The notes beneath the pieces are model-generated. The model ran no database searches. It had not been told where the DNA came from and saw only the letters and a list, made by a program, of their open reading frames with translations. Positions 7,445 through 11,525 of a stretch of 44,689 nt of DNA are shown here, piece after piece (the stretch's first letter is position 1; every line of letters begins with the position of its first letter). Location of the stretch: contig CAMYJG010000014.1 in assembly GCA_947258695.1 (NCBI GenBank), positions 1 through 44,689 on the forward strand. Reading direction: 5' to 3'. This stretch comes from an uncultured Ectothiorhodospiraceae bacterium. GTDB lineage: Bacteria > Pseudomonadota > Gammaproteobacteria > UBA6429 > Thiohalophilaceae. Made by a program: the position numbers and the translations under genes.

Positions 7445-7517
7445 TAGCCACCGATTATGCGGAGTCGAACCGCAGGCTTTCGCCTTTACCATGGTCAGCT
7501 TTTAAGGCTGTAGTGGC
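7445..7517 (-). pseudogene. D-armless tRNA-like element (anticodon UAA)
   Basis: The minus strand shows an anticodon-type arm CAGC-CTTAAAA-GCTG (anticodon UAA). A self-complementary ACCATGGT, a GGC-GAAA-GCC hairpin and a perfect T-arm TGCGG-TTCGACT-CCGCA follow. Outer bases GCCAC and GTGGC can pair. There is no D-arm. It starts within two bases of the tRNA-Ile 3' end. It is probably a degenerate or chimeric tRNA-Leu; a functional D-armless RNA cannot be excluded. Confidence 0.4.
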
Positions 7518-7588
7518 GTATAGTGGGAATCGAACCCACGACCCATCGATTATCAGTCGATTGCTCTACCCTACTGAGCTATATTCGC
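7515..7588 (-). tRNA. tRNA-Ile(GAU)
   Basis: The cloverleaf is clear: D-arm GCTC/GAGC, anticodon arm ATCGA-CTGATAA-TCGAT with anticodon GAT, and T-arm GTGGG-TTCGATT-CCCAC. The acceptor GCGAATA/TATACGC has one A-A mismatch. The discriminator is C and no CCA is encoded, unlike most tRNAs in this array. It is directly followed by the D-armless element. Confidence 0.85.
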
Positions 7589-7780
7589 ATGGTGCATTTG
7601 AGGTACTTAACTATTTTGTATACACCTTGTTATCTCAACTTAAGTGCACAGGACAGGTATACAGAACCTGAACCGTTAAACAGATAAATAACCAACAACG
7701 CTTCTGAATTACGTTAACTACAACGCAATCGCAATTTTTACGACTACGTGAGCAGTCCTATTACTACTCACGCTTTCTTC
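7589..7780. other. Spacer between HNH gene and tRNA-Ile
   Basis: No ORF with a credible start is visible. CGTGAG (7747-7752) and CTCACG (7767-7772) form an inverted repeat whose minus-strand form begins GCGTGAGTAGT. It resembles the 5' acceptor of tRNA-Leu(UAA), GCGTGAGTGGT, and may be a remnant of a duplicated tRNA-Leu end. Confidence 0.35.
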
Positions 7781-8344
7781 TTACTTCCACCACTGAATCC
7801 TTTTAGGACACAGTTTCTGCAAAAATGACATTTGATCAGCCAAAATTTTGCGGTTTTTTAAAATTAACCATTCCGCATAATTTGGCGTGTATGGCACTGC
7901 ATGTAATTTCATACCTGCTTCTTCTGGTGTACGGGCAGCTTTACGTTGATTACATCGACGACATGCTGTCACCAGGTTTGTCCAACCATCTTTGCCACCC
8001 CTGGAGGCAGGGATAACATGATCACGTGTCAGGTTTTTACCTGAAAACTCATTCAAACAATAAAGACATGTATGCCGATCACGGCTAAATAACTCTCTAT
8101 TGTTTAATGGTGGTATATCCATAAACTTTGAACGCTTCGTGTTACCTCGTACTGCAATCACCGGATGAACATCTAAGTAACTACGCTCATTTTGTATACG
8201 GTTAATTCCTCCATAAAAGCGATAAGGTTTATCACCCAATGTCCATGCAACCTGGTCTTTGCAGTAATGCACTGCTGCATCTTCCCAGGAGATCCATGAC
8301 ACGGGTTGTCCTCCAATATCTAATTTTAAAATTAACGCATTCAT
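7781..8344 (-). CDS. HNH endonuclease embedded in the tRNA array
   Basis: 187 aa from the ATG at 8344, which has AAGGA at good spacing; the frame upstream runs into tRNA-Leu and is not coding. The HNH core lies at about 90-145: CLYC (C93, C96), DHVIPASRGG (D108, H109), TNLVTACRRCN (C128, C131). Two CxxC pairs bind a structural zinc and DH is the catalytic start of the beta-beta-alpha fold. The N-terminus (MNALILKLDIGGQPVSWISW) is typical of free-standing chromosomal HNH proteins of unknown role. Its position inside a tRNA array suggests a mobile or homing origin. Confidence 0.85.
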   Translation of the reverse strand: MNALILKLDIGGQPVSWISWEDAAVHYCKDQVAWTLGDKPYRFYGGINRIQNERSYLDVHPVIAVRGNTKRSKFMDIPPLNNRELFSRDRHTCLYCLNEFSGKNLTRDHVIPASRGGKDGWTNLVTACRRCNQRKAARTPEEAGMKLHAVPYTPNYAEWLILKNRKILADQMSFLQKLCPKRIQWWK

Positions 8345-8370
8345 TGTTTTTCCTTGCATTACAAAAAGGG

Positions 8371-8398
8371 TCTTTAACAATTTGGAAAGTAATAGTTT
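8371..8398 (+). repeat. Inverted copy of the boxA leader segment
   Basis: These 28 bases are identical, in opposite orientation, to 11056-11083. They include CTTTAACAATTT, most of the rrn-type boxA. Here the element points along the plus strand, between the HNH start and the 3' end of tRNA-Leu(UAA), antisense to the array. It is either a duplicated leader or the trace of an inversion. Confidence 0.75.
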
Positions 8399-8402
8399 GT
8401 CT

Positions 8403-8487
8403 TGGTGCGTGAGACAGGAGTCGAACCTGCGTGCTAAAAAGCGGGAGGGCTTAAACCTCCTGTGTATCCCAATTCCACCACTCACGC
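8403..8487 (-). tRNA. tRNA-Leu(UAA)
   Basis: A class II tRNA: acceptor GCGTGAG/CTCACGC, anticodon arm GGAGG-TTTAAGC-CCTCC (anticodon TAA), long variable arm, T-arm GCAGG-TTCGACT-CCTGT with one G·T pair. Discriminator A and encoded CCA (8403-8405) are present. Confidence 0.9.
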
Positions 8488-8505
8488 GACATTATTAATA
8501 AAAAT

Positions 8506-8582
8506 TGGTGCACCTCCAGAGATTCGAACTCTGAACAAACTGGGTCTAAGCCAGCCACGTCTGCCAATTGCGTCAGAGGTGC
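8506..8582 (-). tRNA. tRNA-Leu(UAG) anticodon on a class I body
   Basis: Acceptor GCACCTC/GAGGTGC, anticodon arm GCTGG-CTTAGAC-CCAGT (anticodon TAG), T-arm CAGAG-TTCGAAT-CTCTG, discriminator A and encoded CCA. The variable region is only about five bases, whereas bacterial tRNA-Leu has a long variable arm. It could have evolved by anticodon change in another tRNA, so its amino acid is uncertain. Confidence 0.82.
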
Positions 8583-8588
8583 ATAATT

Positions 8589-8666
8589 TGGGGCGATACA
8601 TCAGACTCGAACTGATATCTACTTGCTTCACAAACAAGGGCTTTAACCGATTAAGCTAGTAACGCC
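8589..8666 (-). tRNA. tRNA-His(GUG)
   Basis: Anticodon arm CTTGT-TTGTGAA-GCAAG gives GTG. The His-specific G at -1 facing discriminator C is present (first base 8666), and CCA is encoded. T-arm ATCAG-TTCGAGT-CTGAT. The acceptor GCGTTAC/GTATCGC has one T-T mismatch. Confidence 0.9.
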
Positions 8667-8673
8667 ATAAATC

Positions 8674-8781
8674 TTATTTAAATTTTTTCTGTTCACGTTC
8701 TTCACTCATTCGACGGCGAAGGATGAAATACATGCGCGCATTAAAATGAGACACTTTGTTTTGTTTAGCTTTGTTTTTCAT
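8674..8781 (-). CDS. Small basic protein in the tRNA array (35 aa)
   Basis: The peptide starts MKNKAKQNKVSHF, contains ILRRRMSEER and ends with lysines. AGGAGG lies five bases before the ATG. The gene sits between tRNA-Gln and tRNA-His in the same orientation. Very basic and helical, possibly RNA-binding; I do not recognise it. The strong ribosome binding site makes translation likely. Confidence 0.55.
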   Translation of the reverse strand: MKNKAKQNKVSHFNARMYFILRRRMSEEREQKKFK

Positions 8782-8811
8782 TACAACCTCCTATTGTCAT
8801 TTTCATTATTG

Positions 8812-8886
8812 TGGCAGCCCTTGCAGGGATCGAACCTGCGATAACAGAGTCAAAGTCTGTTGTGTTACCAACTACACCAAAGGACA
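8812..8886 (-). tRNA. tRNA-Gln(UUG)
   Basis: Anticodon arm ACAGA-CTTTGAC-TCTGT (anticodon TTG), T-arm GCAGG-TTCGATC-CCTGC, discriminator G and encoded CCA. The first acceptor pair is unpaired (T-T), consistent with the weak 1-72 pair that glutaminyl-tRNA synthetase prefers. Confidence 0.9.
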
Positions 8887-8893
8887 ATAAAAT

Positions 8894-9133
8894 TGGTCTG
8901 AATATAGGTCGCTTCGCACTTCCCTGTGCTCGCGCGACAGAGCCCACCCCATGAACGAAGTGAGTGCTTTGGGTGTTTGTACTTCCTTGTACTTCAGATT
9001 TGACAATTTTGTCCGGAACAAAATTGGTCGAACTTTAGTTCGCCCTTCAGGGTGCAAACCATGGACGGTATGCAACAACCTACGACATCTCGCTTCCAAG
9101 GCGAGGACTCTAACCAGGCTGAGCTACATTCAG
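8894..9133 (-). tRNA. tRNA-Pro(UGG) interrupted in the T-loop by 165 bases
   Basis: The 5' part (9133-9077) has acceptor CTGAATG, D-arm GCTC/GAGT, anticodon arm CTCGC-CTTGGAA-GCGAG (anticodon TGG), variable ATGTC, then GTAGG-TT. The 3' part (8911-8894) reads CGACCTATATTCAG-ACCA, restoring the T-stem, acceptor TATTCAG and CCA. Between them lies the four-hairpin element (9002-9076) plus a second GC-rich folded segment (8912-9001). Whether the RNA is spliced or the gene is dead is unknown. Confidence 0.7.
9002..9076 (-). repeat. T-loop-inserted four-hairpin element, copy in tRNA-Pro
   Basis: In order on the minus strand: GCATACC/GGTTTGC, CCC/GGG with a TGAA loop, CGAAC-TAAA-GTTCG, and CAATTTTGT/ACAAAATTG. 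It is nearly the same length as the tRNA-Asn copy (10772-10844) and shares both insertion position and hairpin order. Differences are mostly compensatory or in loops. Confidence 0.75.
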
Positions 9134-9243
9134 ATAAACACCAACTGATACGTTGGCGGTACTTACGTACTACCACACCTTGAAATCGGAGGTGGTGATC
9201 CGGTTAACGGACGGTTAACACGCTTATATATGGTGGTCTCTTT
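9134..9243. other. Hairpin-rich spacer upstream of tRNA-Pro
   Basis: No ORF or tRNA recognised. CCAAC-GTATCA-GTTGG and GTAC-GTAA-GTAC (a GNRA-type loop) are visible on the minus strand, and GTTAAC occurs twice. It could be part of the structured tRNA precursor. Confidence 0.35.
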
Positions 9244-9450
9244 TTAAGCTACCTGTCCTTTAGTGAATGGTATAAACAAAATATTATGATAAACACTTTG
9301 TTCATACCACTCCCCATTTTTTAGTTTCTGTTTTTCAATACGACGTTTTGTTTTATCTGACTTTTCATGTACACCACCTTTTTTCATAAGTGGATGATCA
9401 TGAAAGGGGTTACGTAACTTTGTCTTAGTTACTATTGTTTTCATCTTCAT
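9244..9450 (-). CDS. Small basic protein in the tRNA array (68 aa)
   Basis: Starts MKMKTIVTKTKLRNPFHDHP and is rich in Lys/Arg/His, ending with the hydrophobic YHNILFIPFTKG. GGAG lies eight bases before the ATG. It is flanked by tRNA-Lys upstream and tRNA-Pro downstream on the same strand. No family recognised. Nucleic-acid binding is plausible from composition only. Confidence 0.6.
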   Translation of the reverse strand: MKMKTIVTKTKLRNPFHDHPLMKKGGVHEKSDKTKRRIEKQKLKNGEWYEQSVYHNILFIPFTKGQVA

Positions 9451-9481
9451 TTTATTACTCCAGTTTTAATTCAACGATAAA

Positions 9482-9565
9482 TGGTGGGCGCAGAAGAATT
9501 CGAATCTTCAATGCATTTAAGCGCCGGATTAAAAGTCCGGTGTCATACCATTAGACGATACGCCC
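9482..9565 (-). tRNA. tRNA-Lys(UUU) with an enlarged variable region
   Basis: Acceptor GGGCGTA/TGCGCCC, anticodon arm CCGGA-CTTTTAA-TCCGG (anticodon TTT), T-arm GAAGA-TTCGAAT-TCTTC, discriminator A, encoded CCA. The variable region is 14 bases (CGCTTAAATGCATT), not the usual five. The D-arm (GTCTAATGGTATGAC) resembles tRNA-Gln/Glu bodies. Confidence 0.85.
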
Positions 9566-9573
9566 TTCATAAT

Positions 9574-9645
9574 TGGTGGAGCTACTCGGTAACGATCCGA
9601 GCCATCAAGCTTGCAAAGCTTAAGTCTGTCCCATACAGCAGCCCC
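9574..9645 (-). tRNA. tRNA-Ala(UGC), divergent
   Basis: Acceptor GGGGCTG/TAGCTCC contains the G3-U70 pair that identifies alanine tRNA. Anticodon arm TAAGC-TTTGCAA-GCTTG (anticodon TGC), T-stem CTCGG/CCGAG, discriminator A and CCA. The T-loop is ATCGTTA instead of TTCGAAT and the D-arm is very short. Confidence 0.8.
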
Positions 9646-9650
9646 ATTAT

Positions 9651-9839
9651 TTATTGCGAACCAGCAATTTTAATTGCGAGTTCTCTTGCTTGACTAAACT
9701 TACTGTGCTCTTTATTGGCAATCCACGCATTACGGATAAACCAGCTGGCATTTGTATAACTTGCCAGTTTACGAATGGGTGGAATGTTCATGGTGGCAAC
9801 AGCATTTTCATATTGGTCATACAGATTCTGATTTACCAT
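9651..9839 (-). CDS. Small hypothetical protein in the tRNA array (62 aa)
   Basis: Starts MVNQNLYDQYENAVATM and ends SQARELAIKIAGSQ; probably helical and soluble. AAGGAG precedes the ATG by about six bases. It lies just upstream of tRNA-Ala on the same strand. Not recognised. The strong ribosome binding site and clean position between RNA genes support coding. Confidence 0.6.
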   Translation of the reverse strand: MVNQNLYDQYENAVATMNIPPIRKLASYTNASWFIRNAWIANKEHSKFSQARELAIKIAGSQ

Positions 9840-9845
9840 TTCACA

Positions 9846-10190
9846 CTCCTTTACGTTAAAAATTAATAGTTAAGAAAAGCTGAGACTACACTTTTTGCAC
9901 ACTACCTTTTGACGGGTTACCGATTCACTTGCAGGTCAATCGTTGCCGCGTATCCACTTAAACCAGACCGGAGTCTGCATTTAAGTAATAATGCATGGCT
10001 GCTTTTTTTAACGTGTAGCGATTCACGTGTAACATGAGTTTTACTCAGTTAACGTCTTACCGTGTAGCTTGCGGCCACTAAAGAAGAGCTATCTTCAACG
10101 TGCAGTTGTTAACTAACGTCCTTTGGCTTGCGACCGCCGGACTGCCTGTCTTCTTTTGCAAGGACAGGATTAAGCCATTTTCAAACTCAT
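9846..10190 (-). ncRNA. Hairpin-dense non-coding region A
   Basis: No ORF with a ribosome binding site and no complete tRNA is visible. Folded elements on the minus strand include CAGAC-TCCG-GTCTG (UNCG-type loop), TGCATT/AATGCA, CCTGTC/GACAGG, CGATT/AATCG and two related ACGT-bounded hairpins (10098-10119 and 10025-10055). It is continuous with the helix enclosing tRNA-Arg. It is probably part of a large structured RNA or tRNA precursor; function unknown. Confidence 0.45.
10025..10138 (-). repeat. Tandem pair of ACGT-bounded hairpin repeats
   Basis: Copy 1 (plus strand 10098-10119, tail to 10138) is an ACGT...ACGT hairpin followed by GGCTTGCGACCGCC. Copy 2 (10025-10055, tail to 10078) is the same layout with a longer stem, followed by GCTTGCGGCCAC. 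CGTGTAGC-like octamers recur at 10012, 10026 and 10061. A third, weaker relative may occur near 9921-9945. Confidence 0.5.
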
Positions 10191-10319
10191 ACCAGGACGC
10201 GTCTTTGCGTTTTACCTTTCGGTGAAATATCAGGAATCGAACCTGAAACATACGATTCGGCGTCGTAAGCTCAACCATTGAGCTATATTTCCAACCTGCG
10301 AGGATGTGCGCGTCCTGGT
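10191..10319 (-). ncRNA. Long-range helix enclosing tRNA-Arg
   Basis: ACCAGGACGCG at 10191-10201 and its exact reverse complement at 10309-10319 (11 bases, no mismatch) bracket tRNA-Arg with about 20 bases on each side. In RNA this would present the tRNA in the loop of a stable helix. This could be a processing stem or a tRNA lodged in a larger RNA. Confidence 0.65.
10221..10292 (-). tRNA. tRNA-Arg(CCG), atypical anticodon loop
   Basis: D-arm GCTC/GAGC, anticodon arm TACGA-CGCCGAA-TCGTA giving anticodon CCG, T-arm TCAGG-TTCGATT-CCTGA, acceptor GGAAATA/TATTTC. Position 33 is G instead of the nearly universal U. The 3' end reads A-CC-G, so CCA is incomplete. The gene sits inside an 11-bp inverted repeat. 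Confidence 0.78.
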
Positions 10320-10750
10320 GGTTTCGCTAAGCTTTTACTTAACAAAATGCCACACACCCAATGTCTTTCCCCTGCCGGGTAATAAACCGTGCTTCAAGTT
10401 AATGTGCTGAAAAACCCATTCCCTTTTACACTGCACTGTGCCCTTGTCTGCAAAACTCGGACTACAGTACTATCGCTTACCTCTCACAATTCATCGTGGT
10501 GCCTCCGGTGTTGGCTGGCGACCAACGTTCACTTGCCCCCTTTTCAGGTACGCATGTGTCAGACCGGCACAATTTCATTGCTATCTCCCGCAATGCAGAA
10601 GACTAACGAAGCGCGACTTGCTTGAATGTCCTTTATAAAAAGGCGAGGCGCTGCAGGAGACAACCTCTTTCACATCATTGCTGATGCTTATCACCGTCAA
10701 GCCGGTATGTTTTTAATGTCTACGTTAAGACAATCCGTTTAAAACGAATT
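10320..10750 (-). ncRNA. Hairpin-dense non-coding region C (large structured RNA candidate)
   Basis: About 430 bases between tRNA-Asn and tRNA-Arg. Minus-strand hairpins include GTTGG-TCGCCAG-CCAAC, CATTGC/GCAATG, CATCA-GCAA-TGATG (GNRA loop), CCTTT-TTAT-AAAGG, TGTCT/AGACA and GTTAAG/CTTAGC. A short ORF (10478-10579, starting MKLCRSDTCV) has a GGGAGA site but overlaps these hairpins. No tRNA or known protein is recognised. Giant ornate RNAs such as GOLLD and ROOL are known near tRNA genes; similarity is untested. Confidence 0.45.
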
Positions 10751-10898
10751 TGGCTCATAGGGCTGGATTCGACAATTTTGTCAGGAACAAAATTGGTCAA
10801 ACTTTAGTTTGCCCGCAGGGTGCAGGCCATGGACGGCCTGCAACAACTGACATACAACTACTTAACAGGGAGTCCGCCTACCAATGGCGCACCTATGA
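10751..10898 (-). tRNA. tRNA-Asn(GUU) interrupted in the T-loop by 73 bases
   Basis: The 5' part (10898-10845): acceptor TCATAGG, D-arm CGCC/GGCG, anticodon arm ACTCC-CTGTTAA-GTAGT (anticodon GTT, one mismatch), variable TGTAT, GTCAG-TT. The 3' part (10771-10751): CGAAT-CCAGC-CCTATGA-G-CCA, giving a perfect seven-pair acceptor, the Asn discriminator G and encoded CCA. The T-stem is imperfect (GTCAG against CCAGC), although GTCAG could pair with CTGAC inside the insert. Confidence 0.72.
10772..10844 (-). repeat. T-loop-inserted four-hairpin element, copy in tRNA-Asn
   Basis: Successive hairpins on the minus strand: GCAGGCC/GGCCTGC around GTCCAT, CCC-TGC-GGG, CAAAC-TAAA-GTTTG, and CAATTTTGT/ACAAAATTG. 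Compared with the tRNA-Pro copy, one pair in the first stem changes G-C to A-T and one in the third changes A-T to G-C, keeping pairing. Confidence 0.78.
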
Positions 10899-11055
10899 AT
10901 TAAAAAATCACTGTGGCCAGGTTCCCCACCCTGGCACCCAATCTAAATTAACATCCCGCTTCACTTACCGTTTGTTACATAGGTGATGGTCGAATACATA
11001 ACAAACCGGTACGAGACACAACCAACGCTCACCAGCGTTCACAGTGAACCACTAA
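10899..11055 (-). ncRNA. Structured leader of the tRNA array
   Basis: Between boxA and tRNA-Asn. TACCG-G-TTTGTTA (10999-11011) pairs with TAACAAACGGTA (10966-10977) in a 12-bp helix with one bulge. GCCAGG/CCTGGC (10916-10935), AACGCT-GGTG-AGCGTT (11024-11039) and GTTCA-CTG-TGAAC (11036-11048) are further hairpins. It may be a processing leader or the 5' domain of a large RNA. Confidence 0.5.
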
Positions 11056-11086
11056 AAACTATTACTTTCCAAATTGTTAAAGAGCA
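11056..11086 (-). promoter_or_regulatory. boxA antitermination element heading the tRNA array
   Basis: The minus strand at 11086-11071 reads TGCTCTTTAACAATTT, the rrn-leader boxA bound by NusB/S10. Such elements prevent premature termination of untranslated RNA. It indicates that a long stable-RNA transcript starts upstream and runs through the array. The stretch 11056-11083 is repeated inverted at 8371-8398. A clear promoter for it in 11090-11142 was not identified. Confidence 0.8.
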
Positions 11087-11142
11087 CGCCTCTATGGGAA
11101 TAATCCCGGGGCACATCCCGTTCTGGGATAAATTCAGGGCAT

Positions 11143-11178
11143 AAAAAAACCCCGCTTGGTTAATACCTCACGGGGTTT
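11143..11178 (-). terminator. Rho-independent terminator after the 52-aa gene
   Basis: On the minus strand AAACCCCG pairs with CGGGGTTT followed by a long T-run. It ends transcription of the 52-aa gene and insulates the tRNA array. A further perfect 9-bp hairpin (CGTGGAAGG/CCTTCCACG, 11193-11222) lies between the stop codon and this terminator. Confidence 0.8.
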
Positions 11179-11240
11179 CATATTAGAAATTCCGTGGAAG
11201 GCATCGACATATACCTTCCACGAACACTGTAAGCAGAAGG

Positions 11241-11399
11241 TTAATTCATACCGAAATAATTACTATCCTGTTCATGTCTCTCATTAATAGAAACAACAGA
11301 CAGCAATGCACCGGCACATGGATTTATGAGCGACAACAGATCGCTGCCCATCCCTGTGGGTGTTAAATTATTTAAACTATATGTTTTAAAATGTGTCAT
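11241..11399 (-). CDS. Small hypothetical protein divergent from the HTH regulator (52 aa)
   Basis: Starts MTHFKTYSLNNLTPTGMG, has a moderately hydrophobic middle (LLSLINPCAGALLSVVSI) and a polar end. TAGGA precedes the ATG at good spacing, and a perfect hairpin plus terminator follow the stop. These signals together make it a convincing gene despite its size. It is divergent from the HTH regulator at 11526 and separated by 126 bases, so the regulator may control it. Family and function unknown; a toxin- or peptide-like role is only a guess. Confidence 0.55.
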   Translation of the reverse strand: MTHFKTYSLNNLTPTGMGSDLLSLINPCAGALLSVVSINERHEQDSNYFGMN

Positions 11400-11525
11400 T
11401 AATGTTCCTAAATATTGCTTCCTCTAATTCAATGCCGGCTAGTATAGTTATTCATTTCAAGAATGCAAGATTTTTTTTCAAGTTTCTTGTATTATTAGTT
11501 TTACCTAATATTCAGGAGATTAAAT

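Noticed and set aside
7166..7671. Plus-strand ORFs of 68-82 codons upstream of slipin and over tRNA-Ile
   Set aside because: They overlap the tRNA and slipin leader on the other strand, have no ribosome binding site and no recognisable protein features.
8872..9176. ORFs on both strands across tRNA-Pro
   Set aside because: They are read through the interrupted tRNA and its hairpin element; translation products have no family resemblance and no good starts.
9187..9200. Plus-strand GGAGGTGGTGATCC as another perfect anti-16S match
   Set aside because: It has a three-base insertion relative to the Shine-Dalgarno consensus and no following gene on that strand.
10025..10138. ACGT hairpin repeats as integron attC sites
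   Set aside because: Some GTTA/TAAC motifs are present, but the paired R-boxes and cassette ORFs expected of attC are absent and no integrase is visible.
9002..10844. The two-copy 75-base repeat as a CRISPR or tandem repeat array
   Set aside because: Only two copies 1.8 kb apart, each inside a tRNA gene, with no spacers or cas genes.
10389..10986. Overlapping plus-strand ORFs of 66-78 codons in the tRNA array
   Set aside because: They run antisense through hairpins and through tRNA-Asn, lack ribosome sites, and encode low-complexity, Cys/Arg-rich sequences without any family. They are better explained as shadows of structured RNA.
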